From assembly GCF_042945595.1 (NCBI RefSeq), contig NZ_CP168493.1, forward strand, positions 310,001 through 374,000: 64,000 nt of DNA, read 5' to 3'. This DNA is from Psychrobacillus sp042945595 (GTDB taxonomy: Bacteria > Bacillota > Bacilli > Bacillales_A > Planococcaceae). Below are positions 8,746 through 18,318 of the stretch, one piece after another; position 1 is the first letter of the stretch, and every line of letters starts with the position of its first letter. The position numbers and the translations under genes were made by a program. The notes beneath the pieces are model-generated. The model was not told where the DNA came from. It saw nothing but the letters and a program-made list of their open reading frames with translations, and ran no database searches.

Positions 8746-9345
8746 TTGGAATTACTTATTATTAGACATGGACAATCGGAAGCTGATTTACTAGGGGTAC
8801 ACGAAGGTAAAGCGGATTTTCCTTTAACGGAGTTGGGGGAGCAGCAAGCACGAAGAATGTCTGATTATGCGGCAAACCATTTCCCACCAGACATTATTAT
8901 AGCCAGTCCATTAAAACGAGCGAAAAGAACGGCTGTCATCTTAAAAAAAGCAATAGGCTGTGAATTAATTGTAGAAAATGACTTAATGGAATTTAATAAT
9001 GGGGTGCTTGCAGGGCTTTCGAGAGAAAAAGCGGCTGTCAAATATCCATTACCCCCGAATGGGCGACCAGCTCATATACCAATTGAAAATGGCGAGTCCG
9101 ACTTGGAGCTTCGTTTTCGAGCAGAAAGGATTTTTCAAAAAGTTATTTTTGACTACAGAGATTATCAAAGAGTGGCGATTGTCTCTCATGGTGGTTTAAT
9201 CTCACATTTGCTTAAAGCGTTTCTACGTCAGCCGAATTCCAGTGAGTTTGCATTTGCAACAGGTGATACAGGTATTCATTTACTAGAAATAAAAGAGAAT
9301 GTGAGAGTTATAAGGTTTCTGAATAGACTGGAGCACTTAAACTAA
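8746..9345 (+). CDS. Histidine phosphatase family protein
   Basis: A roughly 199-residue phosphoglycerate-mutase-like enzyme. The RHGQSE motif at residue 7 supplies the nucleophilic His, and SHGG near the C-terminal third supplies the second His. Family members remove phosphate from small metabolites or phosphosugars, but the substrate cannot be told from sequence. I prefer TTG at 8746, with TTAGGAG 8 bp upstream, over the ATG at 8716, which would add ten residues before the core LLIIRHG strand. It appears monocistronic. Confidence 0.85.
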   Translation: MELLIIRHGQSEADLLGVHEGKADFPLTELGEQQARRMSDYAANHFPPDIIIASPLKRAKRTAVILKKAIGCELIVENDLMEFNNGVLAGLSREKAAVKYPLPPNGRPAHIPIENGESDLELRFRAERIFQKVIFDYRDYQRVAIVSHGGLISHLLKAFLRQPNSSEFAFATGDTGIHLLEIKENVRVIRFLNRLEHLN

Positions 9346-9564
9346 AAAGGGTCGCATTTATGATATCTATTTACTGTATATTTAGTGCATGTGAATACCT
9401 TTAAAAAGCCCTATAAATTCTTCCATTAATGAAAATATTACAATTGTATCAATGTGTCGAATTTTGTCATTTAAATGATATCTCCTTCACACGAATCTGC
9501 AATAGTCCTGTCATCTTCTGGTGGTAAACTAAGTTTTGTTAGTGAAAAGGAGGAAATTCATCTT

Positions 9565-10338
9565 ATGAAAAAACACATTATTGCACTAGCAGCAATCGTA
9601 ACACTATCAGTAGGAGCGACGGGACAAGCTTCCGCATCGACTATTCATACGGTAGAAAAAGGAGATACGCTTTGGGCCATTTCGAAAGAAATGAATGTAA
9701 GTGTACAAGATTTACAAGAATGGAACGGTCTTGATACAACAGTTATATATCCATCTCAACAGTTAAAGGTAGAGGAATCAGCTGATACATATAAAGTTGT
9801 CCTAGGAGATACACTTTTCGATATTGCGAAAGAACATAATTTAACGGTCGATGATTTAATGGATCACAATCAGCTTAAAAGCGATTTAATCTTTCCGGGA
9901 GATGAATTAGTACTTGAAGGAACAAAGGTTGTTCAAGCTAAAGTAAATACTGCTTCATCGCCTACCGCTCAATCATCTAATACATCAAACGAAACTACTA
10001 AACCTGTTGCGAAAACAGTTGTAAAAACTGCTCAACCAAAGTCTGCAACAAAAGAGATAACTGTATCTTCAACAGCTTATACAGCATCATGTAAAGGATG
10101 TTCGGGGGTGACTTCTACAGGCATCGACTTACGTGCAAATCCGAACAAAAAAGTCATTTCTGTAGATCCTACAGTCATTCCACTTGGCTCAAAAGTTTGG
10201 GTAGAAGGGTATGGGGAAGCGATTGCCGGAGATACGGGTGGATCAATTAAAGGAAATAAAATAGATATTTTCTTTCCAACAAAAGATTCAGCGCTCAATT
10301 GGGGCCGTAAAACGGTTAAAGTAAAAATTTTAAATTAA
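9565..10338 (+). CDS. LysM and 3D-domain cell-wall protein
   Basis: A secreted protein of 257 residues. It has a signal peptide (MKKHIIALAAIVTLSV... with AxA near residue 24), two LysM motifs (about residues 28-70 and 75-118, each with GDTLxxIA), a Ser/Thr/Lys linker, and a C-terminal 3D domain of the YocH/YabE type with the three conserved Asp (DLR, D..., GDTGG...KIDIFF). The family is a muralytic transglycosylase-like fold. The ATG at 9565 follows AAAAGGAGG. A strong terminator follows. WalRK control is known for yocH, but I found no clean WalR box here. Confidence 0.9.
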   Translation: MKKHIIALAAIVTLSVGATGQASASTIHTVEKGDTLWAISKEMNVSVQDLQEWNGLDTTVIYPSQQLKVEESADTYKVVLGDTLFDIAKEHNLTVDDLMDHNQLKSDLIFPGDELVLEGTKVVQAKVNTASSPTAQSSNTSNETTKPVAKTVVKTAQPKSATKEITVSSTAYTASCKGCSGVTSTGIDLRANPNKKVISVDPTVIPLGSKVWVEGYGEAIAGDTGGSIKGNKIDIFFPTKDSALNWGRKTVKVKILN

Positions 10339-10361
10339 AAATGCAGAAAAAATTTTCCTAT

Positions 10362-10411
10362 ATAACATGCTCTAAAAACAAGAATCATTTGTTTTAGAGC
10401 ATGTTATTTTT
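10362..10411 (+). terminator. Terminator after LysM/3D gene
   Basis: AACATGCTCTAAAAACA pairs with TGTTTTAGAGCATGTT across a short loop and is followed by ATTTTT. Confidence 0.9.
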
Positions 10412-10427
10412 GAGTGGAGTAAAATAT

Positions 10428-10443
10428 AAGGACATATGTCCTT
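10428..10443. promoter_or_regulatory. Perfect 16-bp palindrome, candidate Crp/Fnr-type operator
   Basis: AAGGACATATGTCCTT is a perfect palindrome 60 bp upstream of a three-gene operon that encodes its own Crp/Fnr-family regulator. It has no T-run and follows a separate terminator, so an operator is the simplest reading. Binding is inferred. Confidence 0.55.
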
Positions 10444-10503
10444 TCCAAAACGGATGGATCTATCTTTAAATAGAGATAACAAGTCGAATGGGGGAAATGC
10501 AAA

Positions 10504-10929
10504 ATGAAAGGGATCTTCTTCGCGTTATTAGGTGGTGCATTTATTACTTTGCAAGGTGTTGCTAATGCCCGAATTAGTCAAGATATTGGTACGTGGCAGA
10601 CGGCAGCAATTACACAATTTACCGGGTTTGTGCTAGCTTTGTTCATCGTTTTGTTCGTACGTGATGGCAAGTGGCAAATGTTAAAGCAAGTGAAACCGTT
10701 ATATTTAACTGGTGGGGCCATGGCCGCAGTTATTATTTTTAGTAATATTACATCTATTCGTCAAATTGGCGTAACGCTTACTATATCTGCAGTTTTAATT
10801 GCCCAACTAAGTTTGACGTTTGTCATTGATATTAATGGTTGGTTTGGTGTAGGTAAGCAGCAGATGAAATTACCCCAGTTTATCGGTATGGGAATGATGG
10901 TAGTTGGTGTTGTGATGTTAGGACTTTGA
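10504..10929 (+). CDS. DMT transporter, YdcZ/DUF606 type (subunit 1)
   Basis: A 141-residue membrane protein with four to five hydrophobic helices. The N-terminal MKGIFFALLGGAFITLQG matches the small YdcZ (DUF606) branch of the drug/metabolite transporter superfamily. Such half-size proteins often work as pairs. A paralogue is two genes downstream, with a Crp/Fnr regulator between them. The substrate is unknown. RBS GGGGGAAATGCAAA is acceptable. Confidence 0.82.
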   Translation: MKGIFFALLGGAFITLQGVANARISQDIGTWQTAAITQFTGFVLALFIVLFVRDGKWQMLKQVKPLYLTGGAMAAVIIFSNITSIRQIGVTLTISAVLIAQLSLTFVIDINGWFGVGKQQMKLPQFIGMGMMVVGVVMLGL

Positions 10930-10954
10930 ATGGCTAGCAGGGAGGCGAAAAACC

Positions 10955-11653
10955 ATGAAGCAAATGAAGGATCGTGAGCAACTCAATTATTATTTACATT
11001 CTCATCAAATAGCATCTGTATTTAACAAAGAGTTAATGCCCTACTTGTCGTTATATAATTTTGATCAAGGAGAAATTATTTGTGAACAGGGAGAACCCCA
11101 AAGTCATCTATATATCCTTGTGAAGGGGAAGATAAAAATTTTTATGACCTCTTCCGAAGGGCATAAGCTAATTATTGCTTTTAAATCCCCGCTTGAAATA
11201 GTGGGGGATATTGAATTCATACAAAATATTGAGTTGATCAATACGGTTGAAGCTGTCACGCAAGTTTGTATGATTGGGATCCACTACGATTGGTTAAAAA
11301 AGTATGGGATGAACTATCCTCCTCTCCTGCAGTTTTTACTTAAGGTCATTACAAGGAAATTTCGTATTAAGGATAATTCTTTTAGTTTTAACATGATGTA
11401 TCCAGTAGAGGTACGTTTAGCAAGTTATTTAATGTCCATATCTTTTGATGAATCGAATACTAATTTTAAAGGTCGGCTCCCTATAAAAGATTTGAAAGAT
11501 GCTGCTGGTCTTATCGGAACGAGCTATCGACATCTAAATCGAGTCATTAATCAGTTATGCGCAGATGGGTTAATTGAACGTAATAAAGAGTTTATCAACG
11601 TAAAAGATCGTGATGGGTTAAGTGTTCTTGCTAACCACAATATTTATGAATGA
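10955..11653 (+). CDS. Crp/Fnr-family transcriptional regulator
   Basis: 232 residues: an N-terminal cyclic-nucleotide-binding-like beta-roll (about 20-140; FDQGEIICEQGEPQSHLYI block) and a C-terminal winged helix (about 150-220; IGTSYRHLNRVINQL recognition helix). The architecture matches YeiL-like Crp/Fnr regulators. There is no Fnr-type N-terminal Cys cluster, so an iron-sulfur oxygen sensor is unlikely, and the effector is unknown. It lies between two DMT half-transporters and probably regulates them through the palindrome at 10428. The RBS is GGAGG. Confidence 0.88.
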   Translation: MKQMKDREQLNYYLHSHQIASVFNKELMPYLSLYNFDQGEIICEQGEPQSHLYILVKGKIKIFMTSSEGHKLIIAFKSPLEIVGDIEFIQNIELINTVEAVTQVCMIGIHYDWLKKYGMNYPPLLQFLLKVITRKFRIKDNSFSFNMMYPVEVRLASYLMSISFDESNTNFKGRLPIKDLKDAAGLIGTSYRHLNRVINQLCADGLIERNKEFINVKDRDGLSVLANHNIYE

Positions 11654-11670
11654 ATAGAGGAGTTGAGTAG

Positions 11671-12126
11671 ATGTTTGTAGGATTAGTAATAGCACTAATT
11701 GGAGGCTTTTTCTTAAGCTTGCAAAATATATTTAATACCAAAGTAAATGAAAAAACGGGTTCTTGGACAGCGACAACCTTGATATTAGGAATGGGATTTT
11801 TTGCTTCGTTTCTCATTGGTTTCATCATAGAAGGTGAACGTATGTGGATGTTGGATAATATGAAAAATTGGTATTGGTTTAGTGGGATTATCGGAGTGGG
11901 TGTAGTAATCTGCGTGATTCAAAGTATCAAATTACTTGGTCCAACATATGCGATTTCTATTGTACTTACATCGCAGCTTTGCTTTGCACTACTCTGGGAT
12001 TCATTAGGCTGGTTAGGTTTAGAAAAAATACCTTTTACGTTTCAACAGTTATTAGGAGTATTGATTATTATCGGTGGAATAATCCTTTTTAAACTTGGTG
12101 GTAAAGAGGTAGTAGCGGAGAACTAA
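11671..12126 (+). CDS. DMT transporter, YdcZ/DUF606 type (subunit 2)
   Basis: A 151-residue membrane protein with about five hydrophobic segments. The N-terminus (LVIALIGGFFLSLQN) is the same fold as the gene at 10504, but the sequence has diverged. It starts 17 bp after the regulator stop, with GAGGAGTTGAGTAG as RBS. I infer a heteromeric transporter with the upstream paralogue. Confidence 0.82.
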   Translation: MFVGLVIALIGGFFLSLQNIFNTKVNEKTGSWTATTLILGMGFFASFLIGFIIEGERMWMLDNMKNWYWFSGIIGVGVVICVIQSIKLLGPTYAISIVLTSQLCFALLWDSLGWLGLEKIPFTFQQLLGVLIIIGGIILFKLGGKEVVAEN

Positions 12127-12200
12127 ATATATTGCAACAACTTCCCTGAACAAAAAGCATAGAATGTTAGTATGCACAACATTATGGAAGGGGCGATCCT

Positions 12201-12851
12201 ATGTATTATTCAAACGTTCATCATCCTTCATTACCTCCTATGCGAGTTATTACGGTGACTGGAAATGGCAAGATTTCCGTTCAACCAAACTATGTTCAAA
12301 TTCAAATAGAAGTGATTACGGAGGGTAAAGATGTTAGTATAGCTCAGCAGGAAAATGCAAACATCATGAATCGCGTAATCCAATCCATTTTGGCGCTTAG
12401 TATTCCAAAAGAGGATATACAAACTGCAGCATATAATGTATTTCCAAACTATGACTATATAGAAGGAAAACAAGTCTTGCGTGGATATGAAGTTACAAAT
12501 GCGATTAATGTAAAACTAAAAGATACTAGTCAAATTGGAACTGTCATTGATACAGCCGTACAAAATGGTGCAAATCGCATTTTAGGAATTCAATTTAAAA
12601 TTGAAAATGCAGATTCTACTTATCAACAAGCTCTCCGCTTAGCTCTTCAAAATGCACAATTGAAAGCAAAAACAATCGCTGATACTATGAAATTACCATT
12701 ACATCCACAACCGATAGAAATTGTAGAAGTGAATGAGGCGGCGGGTCCTGTACTATTTAAATCAGTTGCCATGTCTGAATCGGCAAATACTCCAATTGAA
12801 CAAGGCCAAATAACAATTAGCGCAGCTATTCGAGTTAAATTTCAATACTAA
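12201..12851 (+). CDS. SIMPL (DUF541) domain protein
   Basis: 216 residues with the SIMPL/DUF541 pattern: VTGNGKISVQPNYVQI near the N-terminus, alternating strands, a KLKDTSQIGTVID segment, and a terminal TISAAIRVKFQY strand. Members are usually periplasmic or surface-linked and linked to stress tolerance, but this one has no obvious signal peptide, so it may be cytosolic. Start ATG 12201 has GGAAGGGGCG upstream. It is monocistronic. Confidence 0.82.
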   Translation: MYYSNVHHPSLPPMRVITVTGNGKISVQPNYVQIQIEVITEGKDVSIAQQENANIMNRVIQSILALSIPKEDIQTAAYNVFPNYDYIEGKQVLRGYEVTNAINVKLKDTSQIGTVIDTAVQNGANRILGIQFKIENADSTYQQALRLALQNAQLKAKTIADTMKLPLHPQPIEIVEVNEAAGPVLFKSVAMSESANTPIEQGQITISAAIRVKFQY

Positions 12852-12881
12852 TTTATAGTAGGAAACTCTAGCAAGAGAAGG

Positions 12882-12920
12882 GAAAGCAGGGTGTTCGTTT
12901 CAATTGAACAGTCTGCTTTC
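12882..12920. terminator. Hairpin after the SIMPL gene
   Basis: GAAAGCAG..TGTTC pairs with GAACA..CTGCTTTC around a 9-nt loop. The T-run is weak (ACTATTTC), so termination is plausible but not certain. Confidence 0.45.
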
Positions 12921-12978
12921 ACTATTTCATATAAACAGTTTCAATTGTTAGTCTTTTCTATGGATTCATTATTGGAAT

Positions 12979-13563
12979 TTAATTATTTTTCTCTTGAGTG
13001 TCTTTTTGTTTGTTGAACATCTCCAAGAAATCACTAAAAAATCTTTCCTGTTCCTCTTTTTGTAGCATTATATTGTCCAAGATTGTTTTATTCATTTGCT
13101 CCAAAGAGCTGTATTTCTCCATGAAATTTTTCATATATCTGCTTTGATTAACAGAAGAATTATTTAAAAAATTCTTTTGTCTAACAATCCTTCGATGCAA
13201 AATATTTAATACTTCCCCTTGTTTTTTCGATTGTTCCATTATCCTTTTATTAGAGTCAGTAAGCCTCCCTATATGGAAGCTGTATTTTTTTGTGGTTTGA
13301 GCGGTTCCTATTACCATATTTCTGAGATTTAAATAATTTTGTCTTTGGATTCTTTTTTGTTCGTCTACCGCTATTTCTTGATCTTGTACTTTATCTAATA
13401 TTGTTTGACATAAGTCCCTCAAGTGAGAAGATTGCTCCATATAATGCAGGTTTAAGGATTTTTGTTCTTCTAAGAGTTCTATATAAGGACTAGTTACGAC
13501 ATGTTTTCGATTGTTGTTCATTCCAAGGGCCGTGGAAAATAAATGTACCATCGATTCTTTCAT
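12979..13563 (-). CDS. Hypothetical coiled-coil protein
   Basis: About 194 residues, very rich in K, E, Q, N and M, with long heptad-like helical stretches (about 40-190) and no membrane segment or signal. An upstream in-frame ATG (13650) would add 29 residues, but AAAAGGAG stands 9 bp before the ATG at 13563, so I use that. It is convergent with the SIMPL gene. No family recognised; possibly a structural or chemoreceptor-like cytoplasmic rod. Confidence 0.65.
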   Translation of the reverse strand: MKESMVHLFSTALGMNNNRKHVVTSPYIELLEEQKSLNLHYMEQSSHLRDLCQTILDKVQDQEIAVDEQKRIQRQNYLNLRNMVIGTAQTTKKYSFHIGRLTDSNKRIMEQSKKQGEVLNILHRRIVRQKNFLNNSSVNQSRYMKNFMEKYSSLEQMNKTILDNIMLQKEEQERFFSDFLEMFNKQKDTQEKNN

Positions 13564-13827
13564 TTCTACATACTCCTTTTTATCGCAGATGGTCGTCATT
13601 CTATATTTTATGAACCTAATCGCTATTTGTGAAAAAGTCTGTGGATTCATAAAGCTGAATTTCTAATTCCCTTAGATTGTAAAGGTTGGAAAACAGTATT
13701 TTTTTTTTTGTTTGATATGAAAATGAATATTAAATGAAATGTTAAAATGTTAAGATTGTAGATAATCTATATTTTTTGATAATTATTAAAAGCTTGTGTT
13801 GCAAGCGTTAGAAATGGGGGGGCGCGA

Positions 13828-16599
13828 ATGGTAAAACAACAAACGAGATACTCACGTCTCGCTAATATAACCAAGTTAATAAATACGAAGCTTGAATTAC
13901 GTGAAGTATTGGAAGATGTAGTCACAGCTATATCAGAGGAAATCGTGCAATGCGATTCTGTAGGAATTTATTTGCCCCAGGCAGACGGCAAATTCAGAGG
14001 ATATGTTGGAAAACCTGAAATCATTAATGGAATGACATTAGATATGCATGTCATTGAGACTGAATTTGATCTTCTTGCAAAAGAAGTAATTGAAACGCAA
14101 AAAACAATTTATATACCAGATACCTCTAAGGATGATCGACCAGATCCTAGAGCTGTGGAAGGCTTTAAAATCAAGTCCTTATTAGTTCTGCCTATTTCTT
14201 ATGAAAATGAATTATTTGGACTTGTTTTTTTGTTTGATTACGGAATTCCTATGAATTTAACAGAAGAAGAAATTCAAACGGTTGAAGCTTATGTGAATAT
14301 GGCTGGTGTTGCTATACGAAATGCATCAAATTTGACTCGTAAGGAGAATCTGATCGCAGAAAAGCAATTATTATTAGATCTTACACGTGAACTATCTATG
14401 TGCTCTTCTATGCAACAAGTTATCGACAAATGTTTCTTCTATGTAGGGAAAGTGTTGAAAAACCCTAATATTGGTGTCCACCTCCTAGACCCTTTAGTTG
14501 AAAAAGCTATTAAGCCAGCAAGTTTAAGTAGGGATAGTGATTGGACGGAGGAAGATTGGAAGAATACCCATAACATGTTGGGTATTGACTCAGCAAATGA
14601 TCCTGTATTCCAAGAAGTGATAGGAACAAAAAAACCTTTGCTTATTCCAAAGGTATTAGAAGATGAAAGACCAAATCATGATGCATGTCTGAAATTTGGT
14701 ATAAAAGGAATGTTCATGCTGCCGTTAGTTGCGATGGGAGAGGTTTTAGGAGCATTGGCGATTGTAGAACTGGAAGAATATGAGCTAACTATTCCAGAAT
14801 CAGATATACAGCTAGCACAGTCTATAGCGGATGCTACCGCTTCTACACTTTCGAATTTGCTATATATGGAAAAACAGGAAGTAATAATAGAAGAAAGAAC
14901 TTCCGAAATTATTGATAAGCATAAAGAGCTTGAAAGGGTTGTTACGGAATTAGAACAACTTAGTCGAGAGAAGGAATTGATTTTAAATTCGGCCGGAGAC
15001 GGACTTTTCGGCATAGGCTTGGATGGGAAAATTACATTTTGTAATCCCGCCAGCGAATCTATATTGGGTTATGAAACAGGGGAGTTAATAGGTAAACCAT
15101 ATCATATAATCTTCAAAGGAAATAAAACCCAACACCAAACTTCACCATACTCTGAAGGAGATCAAAAGTTCTTTAAAAAGGATAACTCTAGCCTATGTGT
15201 GGAATATGTCATTTCGTTAATAAAAGAAGGGGACACAGTTCACGGGGAAGTTGTTACATTTAAAGATATAACGGAACGGAAACAAATGGAGGAAGAAATA
15301 AAATATCTTGCTTACTATGACAGTTTAACGAAATTACCTAATAGAGTGCGTTTATATGAAACGCTAAATCAAGCATTAATAGATGCGCAGGTAAGTAAAC
15401 AAAAAGTAGCAGTGCTATTTTTAGATTTAGATCGCTTTAAATTAATAAATGATAGTTTAGGGCATAGCTATGGAGATCTTCTATTGCGCGATGTGGCAGC
15501 CCGATTAAGCGCTAGTATTCCAAAAGGGGCGATTGTATCACGACAAGGAGGAGACGAATTTACAATTGTCTTACCAAATATTAAAAGTGAACAAGAGGTA
15601 TTGAAAGCTGTAAAACAAGTAACAGATTCCTTTTTTAAGCCATTTTCTTTAAAAGAAAACGAGGTTTATGTTAAAACAAGTATTGGTATTAGTTTATTTC
15701 CCGAGGATGGAGATACTGCCGAAGATTTAATAAAGAACGCAGACGCAGCTATGTATAAATCGAAAGAGATATCAGGTACTTATTTCCACTTTTTTGAGAG
15801 CGAAATGACTAATCGCACGCTTGAAAGTATTAAATTAGAAAATGCTCTATACAAAGCATTAGATAAGGATGAGTTAGTTATCTATTATCAACCACAAATT
15901 GATAGTAAGAATAATACTATTATTGGAGCGGAAGCATTATTAAGATGGGTTCATCCAACAGAAGGAATGATTTCACCTGTAGATTTTATACCAATCGCCG
16001 AAGACACAGGGTTAATCGTTCCAATAGGGAAATGGGTTTTAGTCAATGCTTGTAAACAGTTGAAGGAATGGCATATGCAAGGGTATTCGTTTATGAGTAT
16101 GTCTGTTAATTTGTCGGGACGTCAGTTTGAAGAGGATAACCTAGTTTCAATGATTAAAGATATATTAGCAGAGTCGAAACTTCCTCCAGCATGTTTGCAT
16201 ATAGAGCTCACTGAAAACCAAATAATAAAAAACACAGAAATTACTATAAAAAAGATGAAGCAATTGAAAGATCTGGGAGTGAACATAGCCATTGACGACT
16301 TTGGTACTGGATATTCATCATTAGGCTACTTAAAAAACTTTCCGATTGATGCACTGAAAATAGATAGATCATTTGTCCAAGACTTAGAAAAAGATGTTGA
16401 TGATGCAGCGATTACGAATACCATTATTACTTTGGCACAAAACTTGAATTTAAATGTGATTGCGGAAGGTGTCGAAACAAAAGAACAACTAGAATTTCTA
16501 TTATCAAAAGGCTGTTCAATCATGCAAGGATATTACTTTAGTAAACCAATAGAGGCCCAGGAGCTTGCTAAGAGATACTTATATTCAAAAGAACAATAA
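13828..16599 (+). CDS. GAF-GAF-PAS-GGDEF-EAL cyclic-di-GMP protein
   Basis: 923 residues, soluble. Two GAF domains (about 15-170 and 185-345), a coiled coil (about 350-385), PAS (about 385-490), GGDEF (about 495-655; intact RQGGDEF near 573) and EAL (about 670-920; intact EAL near 701, DDFGTGYSSL, AEGVET). Both catalytic motifs look active, so it may make and degrade c-di-GMP, with GAF/PAS as sensors. The product-inhibition I-site (RxxD before GGDEF) is absent. Start ATG 13828 follows GGGGGG. It stands alone, 26 bp before the TPP enzyme gene. Confidence 0.92.
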   Translation: MVKQQTRYSRLANITKLINTKLELREVLEDVVTAISEEIVQCDSVGIYLPQADGKFRGYVGKPEIINGMTLDMHVIETEFDLLAKEVIETQKTIYIPDTSKDDRPDPRAVEGFKIKSLLVLPISYENELFGLVFLFDYGIPMNLTEEEIQTVEAYVNMAGVAIRNASNLTRKENLIAEKQLLLDLTRELSMCSSMQQVIDKCFFYVGKVLKNPNIGVHLLDPLVEKAIKPASLSRDSDWTEEDWKNTHNMLGIDSANDPVFQEVIGTKKPLLIPKVLEDERPNHDACLKFGIKGMFMLPLVAMGEVLGALAIVELEEYELTIPESDIQLAQSIADATASTLSNLLYMEKQEVIIEERTSEIIDKHKELERVVTELEQLSREKELILNSAGDGLFGIGLDGKITFCNPASESILGYETGELIGKPYHIIFKGNKTQHQTSPYSEGDQKFFKKDNSSLCVEYVISLIKEGDTVHGEVVTFKDITERKQMEEEIKYLAYYDSLTKLPNRVRLYETLNQALIDAQVSKQKVAVLFLDLDRFKLINDSLGHSYGDLLLRDVAARLSASIPKGAIVSRQGGDEFTIVLPNIKSEQEVLKAVKQVTDSFFKPFSLKENEVYVKTSIGISLFPEDGDTAEDLIKNADAAMYKSKEISGTYFHFFESEMTNRTLESIKLENALYKALDKDELVIYYQPQIDSKNNTIIGAEALLRWVHPTEGMISPVDFIPIAEDTGLIVPIGKWVLVNACKQLKEWHMQGYSFMSMSVNLSGRQFEEDNLVSMIKDILAESKLPPACLHIELTENQIIKNTEITIKKMKQLKDLGVNIAIDDFGTGYSSLGYLKNFPIDALKIDRSFVQDLEKDVDDAAITNTIITLAQNLNLNVIAEGVETKEQLEFLLSKGCSIMQGYYFSKPIEAQELAKRYLYSKEQ

Positions 16600-16625
16600 A
16601 ATAAATTAACTCAGGGGGACTTTAC

Positions 16626-18263
16626 ATGAAAGCCGTTCGTTCAGTGTTAGAATATTTAAAAGGTATTGGAGTAACACATGTTTTTGGTATTCCAGCAGGT
16701 TCAGTTAATGCATTTTTTAATGAGCTTTATGATATGCCCGAAATCACACCGATTGTCACAAAGCATGAAGGAGCAGCATCCTATATGGCAGCTTCCTATG
16801 CTAAGTATTCAAAACAGATGAGCGTATGTATTGGTAGTAGTGGTCCTGGAGGAACAAACTTGGTGACTGGAGCAGCTAATGCAATGCGCGAGCATTTGCC
16901 TATCCTCTTTTTCACAGGAGCCGTTCCAGTAAATACGATGGGTTTAAATGCTTCTCAAGAACTGGATGCAGACCCGATATTCAAGTCAGTTACGAAATAT
17001 AGTGTAACGGTGACAGATTCAAAGGATTTACTCAAAGAAGTGGTGAAGGCAACTGAAATAGCGATGTCCGGAGTGCCGGGTCCTGTGCACATTGCAATGC
17101 CGATAGATGTTCAACATGGAGATGGTGGACAAGCCGAAATACCTTCATTTATAAATAAAGAAGAGATAATTCCCAATTTGACTATCATTAAGGAAGTAGC
17201 TAAAAATCTTGTGGAAAAAGAAAGTGGCTATATTCTTGTAGGGCAAGGTGTTAGGAATTCTGTTGAGCAGTTAATTGAGTTAGCAGAAATTCTGGATTGG
17301 CCAATTATAACAACACCGCAAGCTAAAGGGCTAATTCCGACAGAACATCCACTTTTAGCTGGTGTGTTCGGTTTTGCAGCACATGAAAATGCCTCTAATT
17401 TAATAAGTACAGGCGACGCTAAATCATTATTAATTGTTGGATCAAGCTTAGGAGAAACAGCAACGAGTAATTATAATGAACATCTTACAAAAGGCCGTTT
17501 CACTGTACAAATGGACTTTGATTCGACTGTGTTTAATCGAAAATATCCAATTGATATTCCAGTCTTAGGAGATATTCAATTGAGTTTAAGTTATCTAATA
17601 GAAGAATTAAGAACGTATGAATTTTCTAGAAAAATGACGACGCAAAAGAAAAAGGAAGTCGACATAAGGAATACTGAGGAATATAACACGAAAAACGTAT
17701 TATTTAAGTTACAAGAATATTTGCCTACGTCCACTAGATTCTCTGTTGATATTGGTGAATTCATGGCCTATGTCATTCATCACATGGACGTTTTAGAATC
17801 TAATACATTTGATATAAACGTGCATTTTGGAGCAATGGGAAGTGGAATTGGCTCAGCGATAGGTTCGAAACTCGCTGAACCGGACCGTCCTTCCGTAGCT
17901 ATTACAGGAGATGGTTGCTTCTTCATGCATGGGATGGAAATATTAACTGCAAAAGAATATAATATTCCTGTTTTGTTTATCGTAATGAATAATGCACGGC
18001 TAGGAATGGTATATCACGGGCATTCCCTACAATATAAGCGTACGCATCCATCTTTTGAACAAGAGCCTATTAATATCGCAGCAATGGCTGCGGCTATGAA
18101 TATTCCAAGTTTCAGAATGAATAATATGGAAGATCTGACTCAAGAAGTGATTAATAATTTAACAAATTTACATGGTCCAGCTGTTTTAGAGGTGGCCTTA
18201 ATTGATAACAATGTGCCTCCAATGGGTGATCGTGTGAAGTTCCTGTCCTCTTTTGGGAAATAA
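16626..18263 (+). CDS. Thiamine pyrophosphate-dependent enzyme (acetolactate synthase/pyruvate oxidase family)
   Basis: 545 residues with the three-domain POX/ALS layout. The catalytic Glu sits in TKHEGAASYMA near residue 50, and the TPP/Mg motif GDGCFFMHG...NNARLGM near 430-460. Substrates in the family are pyruvate or 2-oxo acids. The overall form (no long lid of AlsS, short C-terminus) does not let me choose between acetolactate synthase, pyruvate oxidase and oxo-acid decarboxylase. Start ATG follows CAGGGGG. It is followed by a strong terminator. Confidence 0.85.
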   Translation: MKAVRSVLEYLKGIGVTHVFGIPAGSVNAFFNELYDMPEITPIVTKHEGAASYMAASYAKYSKQMSVCIGSSGPGGTNLVTGAANAMREHLPILFFTGAVPVNTMGLNASQELDADPIFKSVTKYSVTVTDSKDLLKEVVKATEIAMSGVPGPVHIAMPIDVQHGDGGQAEIPSFINKEEIIPNLTIIKEVAKNLVEKESGYILVGQGVRNSVEQLIELAEILDWPIITTPQAKGLIPTEHPLLAGVFGFAAHENASNLISTGDAKSLLIVGSSLGETATSNYNEHLTKGRFTVQMDFDSTVFNRKYPIDIPVLGDIQLSLSYLIEELRTYEFSRKMTTQKKKEVDIRNTEEYNTKNVLFKLQEYLPTSTRFSVDIGEFMAYVIHHMDVLESNTFDINVHFGAMGSGIGSAIGSKLAEPDRPSVAITGDGCFFMHGMEILTAKEYNIPVLFIVMNNARLGMVYHGHSLQYKRTHPSFEQEPINIAAMAAAMNIPSFRMNNMEDLTQEVINNLTNLHGPAVLEVALIDNNVPPMGDRVKFLSSFGK

Positions 18264-18267
18264 AATA

Positions 18268-18318
18268 AATGAAAAATCCCCTTTTTCGTCCAATGGAAAA
18301 AGGGGGTTTTTCATTTAT
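18268..18318. terminator. Bidirectional terminator
   Basis: AAATGAAAAATCCCCCTTTTT-like arms (AAATCCCCTTTTTC / GAAAAAGGGGGTTTTT) form a long hairpin with T-runs on both strands, serving the TPP enzyme gene and the convergent gene at 18315. Confidence 0.88.

Noticed and set aside
9346..9564. A c-di-AMP (ydaO) riboswitch before the LysM/3D gene
   Set aside because: The family is a common target, but the conserved ydaO aptamer segments are absent.
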